A DNA stretch of 64,000 bases, taken from assembly GCF_903815225.1 (NCBI RefSeq), contig NZ_LR813084.1, positions 2,584,501-2,648,500 of the forward strand, given 5' to 3'. The notes beneath the pieces were generated by a model. The model ran no database searches. It had not been told where the DNA came from and saw nothing but the letters and a program-made list of their open reading frames with translations. The stretch is from Delftia tsuruhatensis. GTDB taxonomy: Bacteria > Pseudomonadota > Gammaproteobacteria > Burkholderiales > Burkholderiaceae_C. Position 1 is the first letter of the stretch. Every line of letters starts with the position of its first letter. Of this stretch, positions 42,962 through 52,922 are shown piece after piece. The translations under genes were made by a program, and so were the position numbers.

Positions 42962-44376
42962 TCAGGGCGCCGGCCCGTGCCCTGCCTTGGTGGCCGCGCC
43001 GCGCAGTTGCGCGACCTGGCTGGCCGTGACGTCGGCGGGCAGCCCGCCCATCGTGGCGCGCATGAAGCTGGCCAACTCCGCCACCTGGGCATCGTCCAGG
43101 TCCCCCATGAAACCCGGCATGCCGGGCAGTGGAGTGGGGCGCTCGCTGCCGCCCGGGTGCTTGGGCAGCCCGACCAGGATGGCCAGCACCAGGTTGCGTG
43201 CATCTGCCTGCCGTACCGTGCTGTTGCCCGCCAGTGGGGGCATGGTCAGGCTGCGACCCAGGCCTTCGCTGCCGTGGCAGCTGGCGCACAGCGCCATGTA
43301 GTGGCGGCGGCCGCCATCCAGCGCCGGGGATGTGTCGGCGGCCGGTGCCGGCAGCGCTTGCGCGGTGGGGGGCGTGTCTCCGAGCAGGAAGGTGGACAGC
43401 GCGGCGATGTCCTCGCCCGTGAAATGCCGCGTGCTGTTGGCGATGACCTCGTGCATCTCGTCGAAGGCGCTGCCATGGGCAGAGAAGCCGGCTTGCAGGA
43501 ACTGCGCCATGCCCCCGGATGTCCAGCCGCGCGCGGCCAGGCCCTTCGCCGTGATGTCGGGGGCCGTGAACAGCGACAGGGTGCCGCCCTGGAGCCACTG
43601 GTCCTTTTGCATCTGTCCGAACAGGCCGCGCGGCGTATGGCATTCGGCGCAGTGGCCCATGACGTTGCCCAGGTACTGGCCGCGCAGCCAGGCGGGGCTG
43701 TGGCCCTGGCTGCCCACGGGCAGGGGATCGCCGGACAGGAACAGCGTCTTCCAGCCGAACATGAGCACGCGCAGGTTGAAGGGGAAGGGCAATTCGGGCT
43801 TGTGGTTGGGCCGGGCCACGGGCCGGGTGTTCATGAGGTAGCCGTAGATCAGGTCCGAGTCCTCGCGCGTCATCCGGTGGTAGGAGACATAGGGCATGGC
43901 CGGATAGAGCTGGCGCCCGCCCGGGGCGGTGCCGCGCGTGACGGCGGCGTGGAATTCATCGGCCGTCCAGCGGCCTATGCCGTGGTCGGGGTCCGGGCTG
44001 ATATTGGTGCCGTACAGGGTGCCGAAGGGGTGGGCAGGGGCTTGCCGCCGGCGAACGGCTGGCCGCCGGGGCTGTCGTGGCAGGCCATGCAGTCGGCCGC
44101 GCGCGCCAGGTACAGGCCCTGGGCCAGCTGCTGTGCGCTGCGGTGCACGGTCTGCGGATCGCGCTGGGGCACATGGGGGCGGTTGCCCCAGATGGCGGCG
44201 ATGGTGAAGAGCACGAGCAGCAGCAGGATGAGCAGCAGAAGGCCGCCCCAGCGCCTGCGCGGCCTGGGGGGGGCGGGGCCGGACGGGCGCGGCTGTAGTC
44301 GGCTTCGCCGGGCCGGGTGGGCGGGTCGGCCTCAGGAGGGGGGGGCATCGGAACTGGGGGCGGTCATGGCGCTCAT
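42962..44376 (-). pseudogene. Tri-heme cytochrome c subunit of the molybdoenzyme, frame broken at poly-C tracts
   Basis: Read across three frames this is a membrane-anchored, three-heme cytochrome c of the AdhB/IorB-associated type, which takes electrons from the molybdoenzyme and 2Fe-2S subunits. Heme sites are CMACH (about 44092), CAECH (about 43650) and CASCH (about 43275). The start at 44376 overlaps the 2Fe-2S stop (ATGA). The frame breaks at an 8-C run (44338-44345), at a second C run near 44266-44280 before the anchor helix, and at a 4-C run (44027-44030) after heme 1. The last 312 residues are open from about 43897. Sequencing error in homopolymers is as likely as true decay. Confidence 0.75.
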
Positions 44377-44951
44377 CCTTTCAGCGTCAGGCCGGGCGTG
44401 GACAGGATCAGGTCCTTCACGGCGGCGTAGTAACGCACATAGCCGGTGCAGCGGCACAGATGGGGCCGCAGGGCGTCCTCCACGGCCTGTTCCACCTCGG
44501 CGGGCCGCAGGGGGGCCTTGGCCAGCCGCTCCACCAGCACCGTGGCCGCGATGACGAAGCCCGGCGTGCAGTAGCCGCACTGGAAGCTGAAATGCTCCAG
44601 GTACTTCTGCTGCACGGGGCTGATGGCGATGACCTTGCGCGGAGGCTGACCGGGCTGCGGTGCCTGGGCCGCGGCCTCGGCCGGGTCGGCAATGCCTTCG
44701 ATGGTGCGCACCTTGCGGCCCTCGAAATAATGGGCGCCCGTGATGCAGGTGCGCATCTCGCGGCTGCCCTCGGGGCCATCCACGATGACGGTGCAGGCCC
44801 GGCATTCGCCGATGCCGCAGCCCAGGCGCGAGCCCGTGAGGTTCAGGTACTCGTGCAGGAAGTCGATCATGGGCATGCCCTCGGGCACGTCCAGGGGGCC
44901 GACGCCGTGGCCGTTGACGGTCAGGGACAAGGGGCGTGGGTGCAGGCTCAT
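44373..44951 (-). CDS. 2Fe-2S subunit of a xanthine-dehydrogenase-family enzyme
   Basis: A 192-residue iron-sulfur protein with two clusters. The plant-type ferredoxin motif is GCGIGECRACTVIVDG followed by MRTCITG. The second, helical domain has QCGYCTPGFVIAATVL and HLCRCTGYVRYYAAVKD. It passes electrons from the molybdenum site to the cytochrome c encoded next. Its start overlaps the end of the large subunit gene and its stop overlaps the cytochrome start, so the three are tightly coupled. The domain around residues 85-120 has an unusual proline- and alanine-rich insert (EAAAQAPQPGQPPRK). Confidence 0.93.
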   Translation of the reverse strand: MSLHPRPLSLTVNGHGVGPLDVPEGMPMIDFLHEYLNLTGSRLGCGIGECRACTVIVDGPEGSREMRTCITGAHYFEGRKVRTIEGIADPAEAAAQAPQPGQPPRKVIAISPVQQKYLEHFSFQCGYCTPGFVIAATVLVERLAKAPLRPAEVEQAVEDALRPHLCRCTGYVRYYAAVKDLILSTPGLTLKG

Positions 44952-47878
44952 GATGCGAGGGCCTCCCTGATCTTCTGCGGCGTCACGGGCAGGTCGTGGA
45001 AGCGCTTGCCGATGGCATGGTGCAGTCCGTTGACGATGGCGGCGACGATGGGGATCATCACCACCTCGGCGATGCCCTTGGGCGGGTCGGTGTCCGACAG
45101 CGGTGCCAGCAGCTCGGCCGTCTGCTTCCACACGGCCACCTCATTGCCGCGCGGCAGATGGTAGCGGTGGAAGTTCCAGTTGCCGTCGCCGGGGCCGCCT
45201 TCGTACAGCGGCAGGAACTCGTGCAGCGCATGGCCTATGCCCATGGCGATGCCACCCTCCAGCTGGCCATGGACCAGCTCGGGCACGATGGGCTTGCCGC
45301 ATTCCAGGATGGAGTGATGGCCCAGCAGCTCGACGGCGCCCGTGCCCAGGTCCACGGCCAGTTCCACCAGCGCGGCATTGGCGCTGTAGTAGGTGACGCC
45401 CGCGTTGTTGCGCTGCATGGGCGGGTAGAACAGGTTGCGCCGCGTGACCATGCGGTAGCCGGCGCCGCTGCGCCTGGCGGTCAGGGAGGCCTCGATGGGC
45501 GTGGCCGCCTGGGGCATTTCATCGGGGGCGGGCATGGGCGCGGCGGCCTGGGCGTCGGGGGCACTGCCCAGGCGCACGGCCAGCGCGTCCAGCGGCCTTC
45601 GCAGGCTGGTGCCCAGGATGTCGAAGTCCGCCTCGGCCCATTGCCAGCGGTTGAAACTGTGTCCCACCGCCCCCGTGACCAGTTGCAGGGCATGGGCCTT
45701 CTGGGCCAGGGCCTGCAGCGACAGCGGCTGCATTCCGTTGGCCGTGAGCATGCCGTTGACCCAGCGCGCATCCTCGCGGCGCACCACGTAGGGCGCTTTC
45801 TGGCCACCGCCGATGCCCTGGCTCCAGAGGGCCACGGCGGCCGGCCACAGGCCGTGCTCGAAGACCACGCGCGCGGTTTCGCTGGTGGCGTGGCTGTAGT
45901 AGTAGGCCGAGTTGCTGGCACTGGCGGGCGAGGCGTAGACCGGCGTCCACAGCGGCCTGGCCATGAGCCGGTCCTGCTCGCTCTGGGCCATGGTGTAGTT
46001 GTCTCCCTCGGCCTTCAGGGGCAGTTCGGGCCAGTCCAGGCAGGCGGTCTGCAGTTCGTCGGCCGGCTTGCCGAACCATGGCATGCACAGCTGGGCCTGC
46101 GAGGTGCCCATGCCCGTGCCGATCTCGGTGCCCGAGTGGTGCAGCACCACGCGGCCCTGGGGCGAGATCTCGATGCGCGCGAAGGCCGCCTCCCCGCCCG
46201 TGCCGAAGTCCTTTTGCACGCAGGCGAAGCCCACCCCGTAGCGCTGGCCCGGATGGCGCGCCTCATGGTCGGCCTTGCGCTTGGCACGCTCGGTCCATAG
46301 CGGGTGGCGACGGGCGCGCTCCAGTACCTCGTCGGCGCGCAGCGCGCCCGCGGCGATGGCGCCCTGGGTGTTCCTGGCGCCCGAGGTCAGCACGTTGCGC
46401 AGGCGCAGCTCGATGGGGTCGATGCGCAGCAGCTCGGCGATCTCGTCGACCATCATCTCGGTGGCGGCCATGCTTTGCAGCGTTCCGTAGCCGCGCGCCG
46501 AACCGGCGTCCAGCGCGCGGCTGGCCAGCGCCACGGCCGTGATGTCGTTCTTGGGGAAGTAGTAGATGGACTGGGCCGCCGTGCCGCCCACCATGGCCAC
46601 CGAGGGCGAGAAGTTGGCCCGGCCGCCGCCATTGGCCGTCATGCTGGCCACGAAGCTCTGGAACAGGCCTGTCTTCCTGTCTACGGCGATGGTGTAGTCG
46701 ATCTCGAAGGCGTGGCGCTTGAGCGAGGACTGGAACTGCTCGAAGCGGTCGTTGGCCAGGCGCACGGGCTTGCCGTCCGCATAGAGCGCGCAGACCAGGC
46801 CGTAGTAGGGCATGGGCGCATGGTCCTTGGAGCCGTATCCCACCGTGTAGCAGGGGTGGATGAAGAGATTCCTGAGCGGGTAGCTGCTGGCCCGCACCAT
46901 GGGCGCGGCCCATTCGGCCACCTCGTGGGGGGATTGCGTGGCCAGCACCATGTGCAGGCTTTGCGTGGCCGCGTCATACCAGCAGTTGGCGTTGTCGGGC
47001 TCCAGCGCGGCCGTGTCCACGGACTGGGTGGCGTAGTGGCGCTGCAGCACCAGCCAGTCGGCCGGCGGCGTGGCCAGTTCCTGGGCGATCTGCTCGGCCG
47101 CGCGCAGCCCGCGCGCGGTCACCGCGTCGGCCTTGGAGATCTGCGGCCAGACCAGGGGCTTGCGCTCGGCAGGGAACAGGGGGGCATCGCGCAGGCTGGA
47201 GAACACGTCGTCGTCGAAGGCCGTGGCGCCGCCCTGGCGCACATAGCGGAACACGCCCCAGGGCGGACGGTCCGGCGCGCCCGTGACGCGTCCATAGCGG
47301 ATGACGCCGGCCGTGGCCTGCAGCCGCTCCTTGGCGAAACGAAAGCGCGCGAAGTCGTGGTAGATCAGGATGGCCACGGCCTGGCCCAGGTAGGCGGGCG
47401 TCTTGCCGGCCGGCAGCAGCATGTCCTCGCCGTAGAACGCGGGAAAGGCCAGGCCGTCGCGTGCCAGGTCCTCGGCCGTGACCACGCGGTCGGGGGCCAG
47501 CTCTCCATCGAGGGCGGACAGGTCGATGCCGTCGAAAAGGCGGTCCGCCAGAGTGGTGCGCACCATGAAGGCATGGGACTGCTGCTGGGGCCAATGGGGC
47601 ATGTCGCGTGCCCGTATGTCGCGGGCAAAGACCTTGGCGCCCATGACCTTGGAGCGTCCGTCCATCCGAAAGCGCGGCAGCTGGGTGGCGGGCTCGCGCG
47701 GCACGCCGCCCAGAACGCGCTCCTCGAACAAGGCCGCATAGGCCTGGCTTGCCAGCGGCGCCACCCAGACGCTGACGCCTGCAACGGTGGCGGCCTGCAG
47801 GAAACCGCGCCTGGACACGGCCGCAGGCGTGGCTGTGGCCGGTGCAGGGCCAGGGGTGGATTGTTGTTGTGGGCGCAT
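44948..47878 (-). CDS. Xanthine-dehydrogenase-family molybdopterin-binding subunit, Tat-exported
   Basis: A 976-residue large subunit that should hydroxylate an N-heterocycle or oxidise an aldehyde. Residues 1-46 are a Tat signal (VSRRGFLQAATVAGVSVWVAPLASQAYA), so it acts in the periplasm. Characteristic segments are SGTEIGTGMGTSQAQL, SARGYGTLQSMAATEMMVDEIAELLRIDPIELRLRNVL and the C-terminal PPKGIAEVVMIPIVAAIVNGLHHA, where the family has its catalytic glutamate. The layout (large subunit, 2Fe-2S, cytochrome c, no FAD subunit) resembles IorAB and nicotinate dehydrogenases. AGGAGA precedes the start. First gene of the cluster. Confidence 0.92.
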   Translation of the reverse strand: MRPQQQSTPGPAPATATPAAVSRRGFLQAATVAGVSVWVAPLASQAYAALFEERVLGGVPREPATQLPRFRMDGRSKVMGAKVFARDIRARDMPHWPQQQSHAFMVRTTLADRLFDGIDLSALDGELAPDRVVTAEDLARDGLAFPAFYGEDMLLPAGKTPAYLGQAVAILIYHDFARFRFAKERLQATAGVIRYGRVTGAPDRPPWGVFRYVRQGGATAFDDDVFSSLRDAPLFPAERKPLVWPQISKADAVTARGLRAAEQIAQELATPPADWLVLQRHYATQSVDTAALEPDNANCWYDAATQSLHMVLATQSPHEVAEWAAPMVRASSYPLRNLFIHPCYTVGYGSKDHAPMPYYGLVCALYADGKPVRLANDRFEQFQSSLKRHAFEIDYTIAVDRKTGLFQSFVASMTANGGGRANFSPSVAMVGGTAAQSIYYFPKNDITAVALASRALDAGSARGYGTLQSMAATEMMVDEIAELLRIDPIELRLRNVLTSGARNTQGAIAAGALRADEVLERARRHPLWTERAKRKADHEARHPGQRYGVGFACVQKDFGTGGEAAFARIEISPQGRVVLHHSGTEIGTGMGTSQAQLCMPWFGKPADELQTACLDWPELPLKAEGDNYTMAQSEQDRLMARPLWTPVYASPASASNSAYYYSHATSETARVVFEHGLWPAAVALWSQGIGGGQKAPYVVRREDARWVNGMLTANGMQPLSLQALAQKAHALQLVTGAVGHSFNRWQWAEADFDILGTSLRRPLDALAVRLGSAPDAQAAAPMPAPDEMPQAATPIEASLTARRSGAGYRMVTRRNLFYPPMQRNNAGVTYYSANAALVELAVDLGTGAVELLGHHSILECGKPIVPELVHGQLEGGIAMGIGHALHEFLPLYEGGPGDGNWNFHRYHLPRGNEVAVWKQTAELLAPLSDTDPPKGIAEVVMIPIVAAIVNGLHHAIGKRFHDLPVTPQKIREALAS

Positions 47879-48213
47879 GGCGCTCTTCTCCTGTGGGGGT
47901 GGAGCCAATGTAGGAGGGCGCGTGGCCTGGCGCCTGTCAGCCGAAGGCGCTAGTGGCGTCAGCGGATCGCGCACGGCGAAGGGCAGCAGGCACCGACATA
48001 GCCCGGCACGGGCAAGGCGTGCCCACATTCAGGCATAGTTGAGGGTTATCCAGAAAGTGGAGCGCCCTGCCTGTACCTGGAGTACATAACCGGGGCTTCT
48101 TATTACTTTATTTCTCTATAGTTTGCGGCTTCATATCTGCAACCTATATTGCAGCAACTTCCCAACAATGCGCAGCGGCGTCCTTCGGTCGCCCTGCGCC
48201 GTGGCGTGTTTTC
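47879..48213. promoter_or_regulatory. Divergent promoter region of the molybdoenzyme and metN operons
   Basis: This 335-base gap contains no gene. From 48,090 it is AT-rich; TATAGT at 48116-48121 is a candidate -10 for metN. A perfect dyad, CTGCAA-CCTATA-TTGCAG, at 48137-48154, lies 60 bases before the metN start and may be an operator. I see no recognisable S-adenosylmethionine riboswitch. Confidence 0.4.
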
Positions 48214-49260
48214 ATGATCGAGATTCGGGATCTTTCCCTGACCTACAAGGGCCCCACGGGGCCTGTCCATGCCTTGCGTGGCATCCACCTGCAGATCCAG
48301 TCGGGCGAGGTGTTCGGCATCATCGGCCGCAGCGGCGCGGGCAAGAGCTCGCTGGTGCGCTGCCTGAACCTGCTCAACCGCCCGACCTCCGGCCAGGTGC
48401 TGGTGGGCGGGCGCGACCTGATGCAACTGAGCGATGCCGAGCTGCGCACGGCGCGCCGCGACATCGGCATGGTGTTCCAGCATTTCAACCTGCTGTCCTC
48501 GCGCACGGTGTTCGACAATGCCGCGCTGCCGCTGGAGCTGGCGGGCATGTCCAGGGAAGACATCAAGAAGCGCGTCGATCCGCTGCTGGACCTGGTGGGC
48601 CTGAGCGCGCTGCGCGACCGCTACCCGGCCCAGATCTCGGGCGGACAAAAGCAGCGCGTGGGCATTGCGCGCGCGCTGGCCAGCCACCCCAAGGTGCTGC
48701 TGTCGGATGAGGCCACCTCGGCCCTGGACCCGGAGACCACGCGCTCCATCCTGGACCTGCTGCGCAAGGTCAACCGTGAGCTGGGCCTGACCGTGGTGCT
48801 GATCACCCACCAGATGCAGGTGATCAAGCAGATCGCCGACCGCGTGGCCGTGATCGACGGCGGACAGATCGCCGAGATGGGCCCCGTGATCGATGTGTTC
48901 ACACGCCCGCAGCAGGCCATCACGCGCAGCCTGATCGACGAGATCGTGCCCCAGCAGCTGCCCGAGTCGGTGACCACGCGCGTCAACGCGCTGGCGGCCC
49001 AGCTGGCCCCGGGCCAGCAAGGCCGCCTGCTGCGCCTGTCCTATGCGGGCGAGAGCGCCTACCAGCCCATCCTGTCGCACCTGATCCGCGAGCTGGGGCT
49101 GGACCTGTCCATCCTGCATGGCCAGATCGACGAGATCCAGGAGCAGACCTTCGGCTCGCTGGCCGTGTTCGCCAGCGGCGATGCGGCCAGGATCGATGCG
49201 GCCGTCGAGCACCTGCGCGCTGGCGGCGTGCAGGTCCAGATCGTTTCCACCAGGGATTGA
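48214..49260 (+). CDS. metN: Methionine ABC transporter ATP-binding protein
   Basis: A 348-residue ATPase. The ABC domain has Walker [10 protein letters not shown] (about 38-46), the MetN/AbcC-type [11 protein letters not shown], signature ISGGQKQR and Walker [14 protein letters not shown]. The C-terminal 80 residues form the NIL regulatory domain ([50 protein letters not shown]), which binds methionine and inhibits transport. It is followed after 3 bases by metI. No MetQ lipoprotein gene is next to them in this window. Confidence 0.95.
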   Translation: MIEIRDLSLTYKGPTGPVHALRGIHLQIQSGEVFGIIGRSGAGKSSLVRCLNLLNRPTSGQVLVGGRDLMQLSDAELRTARRDIGMVFQHFNLLSSRTVFDNAALPLELAGMSREDIKKRVDPLLDLVGLSALRDRYPAQISGGQKQRVGIARALASHPKVLLSDEATSALDPETTRSILDLLRKVNRELGLTVVLITHQMQVIKQIADRVAVIDGGQIAEMGPVIDVFTRPQQAITRSLIDEIVPQQLPESVTTRVNALAAQLAPGQQGRLLRLSYAGESAYQPILSHLIRELGLDLSILHGQIDEIQEQTFGSLAVFASGDAARIDAAVEHLRAGGVQVQIVSTRD

Positions 49261-49263
49261 GCG

Positions 49264-49929
49264 ATGTTTGAGAATTTTTCGGAAATGATGCTGGAGCTGT
49301 TCGTCAGCTCGCTGTGGGAGACCATCATCATGGTCGGCGTGTCCGGCCTGGTCGGCGGCCTGATCGGCATTCCGCTGGGCGTGTTCCTGCGCCTGACGGA
49401 CCATGGCGGCGTGCTGCAGAACGGCCCGGCCAACAAGATCGTGGGCTGGATCGTCAACGCGCTGCGCTCCACGCCCTTCATCATCCTGCTGGTGGCCATC
49501 ATCCCGCTGACGCGGCTGATCACGGGCTCGTCCATCGGCACCTGGGCGGCCGTGGTGCCGTTGACCATCGCGGCGGCGCCCTTCGTGGCGCGCCTGGTGG
49601 AGACCGCGCTGCGCGAGGTGGACAACGGCCTGGTGGAAGCAGCCCAGTCCATGGGCGCCACCACCGGCCAGATCGTCTGGAAGATCCTGCTGCCCGAGGC
49701 GCTGCCCGGCATCGTCGCGGGCCTGACCATCAGCTTCGTGAGCCTGACCGGCTACTCGGCCATGGCCGGCGCCATCGGCGGCGGCGGCCTGGGCGACCTG
49801 GGCATCCGCTATGGCTACCAGCGCTTCCTGCCCGACGTGATGCTGGCCGTGGTCGTCATCCTGATCTTCTTCGTGCAGGCCATCCAGAGCCTCGGTGACT
49901 GGGCCGTGCGTCGGCTGAGCCACCGCTGA
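49264..49929 (+). CDS. metI: Methionine ABC transporter permease
   Basis: A 221-residue permease with five helices and the MetI core ([68 protein letters not shown], the coupling-helix region). It begins three bases after the metN stop and so is in the same operon. Two MetI with two MetN form the methionine importer; the substrate receptor must be encoded elsewhere. Confidence 0.95.
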   Translation: MFENFSEMMLELFVSSLWETIIMVGVSGLVGGLIGIPLGVFLRLTDHGGVLQNGPANKIVGWIVNALRSTPFIILLVAIIPLTRLITGSSIGTWAAVVPLTIAAAPFVARLVETALREVDNGLVEAAQSMGATTGQIVWKILLPEALPGIVAGLTISFVSLTGYSAMAGAIGGGGLGDLGIRYGYQRFLPDVMLAVVVILIFFVQAIQSLGDWAVRRLSHR

Positions 49930-49973
49930 TCCACCACTCCCCAAGGCGCCAGCAAGGGCACAGCGGCAAGACC

Positions 49974-50501
49974 ATGAGCACTTCCAACTCCATCCTGTCC
50001 GACGCGGATTTCGTGGGCGCCGTCGGCGTGCACTGGGAGCGCCGCCCGCTGGCGCCCGAGCCCGGCCTGGCCGCACTGCTGGACCGGCCCCAACTGGACG
50101 AAGGTGGCAAGGCGACCGTGGTCCAGGCCGTGGGCGCCCTGGTGATCGATGAGTGCGTGGCCCACGGCTACCACAGCATGGACCTGGTCGTGCTGCACCC
50201 GGGCACGCCAGGGCTGGACGAGACACTGGAGCGCTTCGACAAGCCCCACACCCATGCCGACGACGAGGTGCGCTACATCCTGGACGGCGAAGGCCTGTTC
50301 GGCTTCTTCGACGCCAGCGGCCAGGAGCGCGTGCTGCGCGTGGGCCCCGGCGACTACCTGCGCATCCCGGCCGGCGTGGAACACCGCTTCACGCTGACGG
50401 CCGCGCGGCGCATCAAGGCGCTGCGCCTGTTTGCCGACACGGCCGGCTGGGTGGCCCAGTACACGCAGCGGCCTGCGCCCGCCATGGTGGCGTGCGCCTG
50501 A
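49974..50501 (+). CDS. Acireductone-dioxygenase-type cupin (MtnD-like)
   Basis: A 175-residue cupin with all four metal ligands of the acireductone dioxygenase family: His92, His94, Glu98 ([16 protein letters not shown]) and His137 ([11 protein letters not shown]). Klebsiella ARD has the same set. The enzyme opens acireductone in the methionine salvage pathway; Fe or Ni decides the product. It lies 45 bases after metI and probably belongs to that operon, linking methionine import with salvage, but no other salvage genes (mtnA, mtnB, mtnC) are in this window. A terminator follows. Confidence 0.85.
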   Translation: MSTSNSILSDADFVGAVGVHWERRPLAPEPGLAALLDRPQLDEGGKATVVQAVGALVIDECVAHGYHSMDLVVLHPGTPGLDETLERFDKPHTHADDEVRYILDGEGLFGFFDASGQERVLRVGPGDYLRIPAGVEHRFTLTAARRIKALRLFADTAGWVAQYTQRPAPAMVACA

Positions 50502-50536
50502 GAATCCGGCGCTTTCCATCCTGTGGCGTTCCGGCC

Positions 50537-50575
50537 ATGAAAAACGCCCCCGGCAATGACGGGGGCGTTTTTCAT
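50537..50575. terminator. Bidirectional rho-independent terminator
   Basis: A perfect 15-base inverted repeat (ATGAAAAACGCCCCC / GGGGGCGTTTTTCAT) with a 9-base loop. It ends in T runs on both strands and lies between the convergent cupin and catalase genes. Confidence 0.9.
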
Positions 50576-50595
50576 GGAGCGGGCGGTTCAGCGGT

Positions 50596-52047
50596 TCACA
50601 GTGTGCCGGCCTTCTGGCGCGCGATGGCGTCGGCCACACCCTTGCCGTAGGCGGGGTCGGCCTGGGTGCAGTGCGCTATGTGCTTTTGCACGATGTGCTC
50701 GGACACGCCGGCGATGTTGCGCGCCGTGTTCTCGAACAGGCGCTGCTGCGCATCGGGCGTGAGCAGGCGGAACAGGTCGCCGGGCTGGGTGAAGTAGTCG
50801 CTGTCGTCCTCGCGGTAGTTCCAGCGATCGGCCGCGCCGTTGAGGGCCAGCGGCGGCTCGGCGAACGCGGGCTGCTCCTGCCATTCGCCCTTGGTGTTGG
50901 GCTCGTAGGCGATGGTGCCGCCGTAGTTGCCGTCCACGCGCATGGCGCCGTCACGGTGGTAGGCGTGGTAGGGGCAGCGCGGCGCGTTCACGGGGATCTG
51001 GTGGTGGTTCACGCCCAGGCGGTAGCGCGCCGCGTCGCCATAGGAGAACAGGCGCGACTGCAGCATGCGGTCGGGCGAGGGGCCGATGCCCGGCACCAGG
51101 TTGGCCGGCGTGAACGAGGCCTGCTCCACATCGGCGTGGTAGTTGCGCGGGTTGCGGTTGAGCTCCATCACGCCGACCTCGATCAGCGGGTAGTCCTTCT
51201 TGCTCCAGACCTTGGTCAGGTCGAAGGGGTGGAAGCGGTAGGTCTCGGCCTCGTGCTCGGGCATGATCTGCACGCACAGCTTCCACTTCGGGAACTCGCC
51301 GCGGTCTATGGCCTCGAGCAGGTCGCGCTGGCTGCTTTCACGGTCGGAGGCGACCACGGAGGCGGCCTCGGCATCGGTGAAGTTTTCTATGCCCTGCTGG
51401 CAGACCCAGTGGAACTTGACCCAGTGGCGTTCGTTGCTGGCGTTGATGAAGCTGTAGGTGTGCGAGCCGAAGCCATGCATGTGGCGGTAGCCGCGCGGGA
51501 TGCCGCGGTCGCTCATGACGATGGTGATCTGGTGCAGTGCCTCGGGCAGGCCGGTCCAGAAATCCCAGTTGTTCTCGGGCGAGCGCAGGTTGGTGTAGGG
51601 GTCGCGCTTGACGGCCTTGTTCAGGTCGGGGAACTTGAGCGGGTCGCGGAAGAAGAACACCGGCGTGTTGTTGCCCACCAGGTCCCAGTTGCCTTCCTCG
51701 GTATAGAGCTTGACGGCGAAGCCGCGGATGTCGCGCTCGGCATCGGCCGCGCCGCGCTCGCCGGCCACGGTGGAAAAGCGTGCGAACACCTCGGTCTGCT
51801 TGCCGATCTGCGAGAAGACCCTGGCGCGGGTGTAGCGCGTGATGTCGCCGGTGACGGTGAAGGTGCCGAAGGCGCCCGAGCCCTTGGCGTGCATGCGGCG
51901 CTCGGGGATCACTTCACGGTTGAAGTGGGCCATTTTCTCCAGATGCCACAGATCCTGCAGCAGCATGGGGCCGCGCGGGCCGGCGGTCAGCGAGTCCTGG
52001 TTGTTGGGAACCGGGGCGCCTGCGGCGGTGGTGAGCTTGTGGGTCAT
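50596..52047 (-). CDS. katA: Heme catalase (clade 3, KatA type)
   Basis: A 483-residue small-subunit catalase that destroys H2O2. Active-site residues are His53 ([12 protein letters not shown]) and Asn126/127 ([14 protein letters not shown]); the heme-ligand tyrosine is in [14 protein letters not shown]. No extra C-terminal flavodoxin domain is present, so it is not the large-subunit type. The start at 52047 (MTHKLTT) has GGAGAGA before it. A possible OxyR site lies 70 bases upstream. It stands alone with a terminator behind. Confidence 0.95.
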   Translation of the reverse strand: MTHKLTTAAGAPVPNNQDSLTAGPRGPMLLQDLWHLEKMAHFNREVIPERRMHAKGSGAFGTFTVTGDITRYTRARVFSQIGKQTEVFARFSTVAGERGAADAERDIRGFAVKLYTEEGNWDLVGNNTPVFFFRDPLKFPDLNKAVKRDPYTNLRSPENNWDFWTGLPEALHQITIVMSDRGIPRGYRHMHGFGSHTYSFINASNERHWVKFHWVCQQGIENFTDAEAASVVASDRESSQRDLLEAIDRGEFPKWKLCVQIMPEHEAETYRFHPFDLTKVWSKKDYPLIEVGVMELNRNPRNYHADVEQASFTPANLVPGIGPSPDRMLQSRLFSYGDAARYRLGVNHHQIPVNAPRCPYHAYHRDGAMRVDGNYGGTIAYEPNTKGEWQEQPAFAEPPLALNGAADRWNYREDDSDYFTQPGDLFRLLTPDAQQRLFENTARNIAGVSEHIVQKHIAHCTQADPAYGKGVADAIARQKAGTL

Positions 52048-52116
52048 GGTCTCTCCTTGATCGAGGGGTGGTAGCGGCGCCGGTCCGCCCAGGGCGGCTC
52101 GGCGCTTGGAAAATCA

Positions 52117-52131
52117 ATAGCTGTGTGCTAT
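52117..52131. promoter_or_regulatory. OxyR-like half site upstream of catalase
   Basis: ATAG-CTGTGTG-CTAT matches the ATAG-N7-CTAT unit of OxyR sites. The second unit expected 7 bases further on is not well conserved. It lies about 70-85 bases before the catalase start, a suitable place for activation. Confidence 0.45.
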
Positions 52132-52305
52132 CGAATTGCTTTTATTGTTGTTTCGTTCTATGGAGGCGACAAGGCTTTGGCGATTGGGAAATCTCAACTG
52201 CGCCATAGCCAAAATTCGCGACGTTGTCACATGCCTGGGCGGGCATGCTTTTTGCCAAGGATTGTGTTGCGTGGCCGCAGATGGCCTGTGTAGGCCGTGA
52301 CCTTG

Positions 52306-52848
52306 TCAGCCCGAGACCAGCTTGTGCACCAGGTCGGCGGCCGTGGAGGCACCGTACTTGCGCATCAGGCGCGCGCGGTAGATCTCCACCGTGCGGTGGC
52401 TGATGGCCAGGGCGCGGCCGATCTCCTTGGAGGTCAGTCCCTCCAGCAGGCGCGCGGCCACCTCGCGCTCGCGGCCCGTGAGTTCGGCCTTGACGGGGCG
52501 CTGGGCGCTGAGGTCCTCGAAGCTCCAGATGCCCGAGGCATGGGGGTCGCTGCGGTCCAGCGTGCGGCCCGTGACATGGCACCAGAAGGTCTCGCCGTTG
52601 GCGCGCTTCATGATGCGGTTGTCCGAGTAGAAGCCCCGGGCGTTGAGAATGGGGGCGATGCGCGCGCCCAGGCGCTCGTACTCGTCGGCGCTGGGGTAGA
52701 GAATCTGGAAGGTCTGGCCGATCAGCACCTCGCGCGAGGCGGCGAACATCTCGCAGACTTGGCGGTTGCAGTCGATCATGGTGCGGTTGCGCGAGATCAC
52801 GAGGCCGACGGGGGCGGCGTCGAACGCCAGCCGGTAATCTATATCCAT
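52306..52848 (-). CDS. PAS-domain LuxR-type transcriptional regulator
   Basis: A 180-residue protein. Residues 5-115 form a PAS sensor domain (DAAPVGLVISRNRTMIDCNRQVCEMF ... FYSDNRIMKRANGETFWCHVTGRTLD). Residues 122-178 are a LuxR/FixJ helix-turn-helix (LTGREREVAARLLEGLTSKEIGRALAISHRTVEIYRARLMRKYGAST). There is no receiver domain. Proteins of this shape sense an internal ligand or redox state. It is divergent from scoA with 74 bases between the starts, so it may regulate the CoA-transferase operon. Confidence 0.9.
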   Translation of the reverse strand: MDIDYRLAFDAAPVGLVISRNRTMIDCNRQVCEMFAASREVLIGQTFQILYPSADEYERLGARIAPILNARGFYSDNRIMKRANGETFWCHVTGRTLDRSDPHASGIWSFEDLSAQRPVKAELTGREREVAARLLEGLTSKEIGRALAISHRTVEIYRARLMRKYGASTAADLVHKLVSG

Positions 52849-52922
52849 GGTGCAAGTCTTTACGAAAAACTACCTAGTCAGGTACGTAGTATCGTAGCGC
52901 ATCCATTCTGAAGGAGACATGT

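Noticed and set aside
41943..43643. N-terminal extension of the acyl-CoA synthetase frame, making a protein of over 1000 residues
   Set aside because: The extension overlaps the SDR and cytochrome genes in another frame and is low-complexity; the synthetase begins naturally at 41942.
48030..48213. Possible SAM riboswitch upstream of metN
   Set aside because: No SAM-I or SAM-II core could be recognised, only a short dyad.
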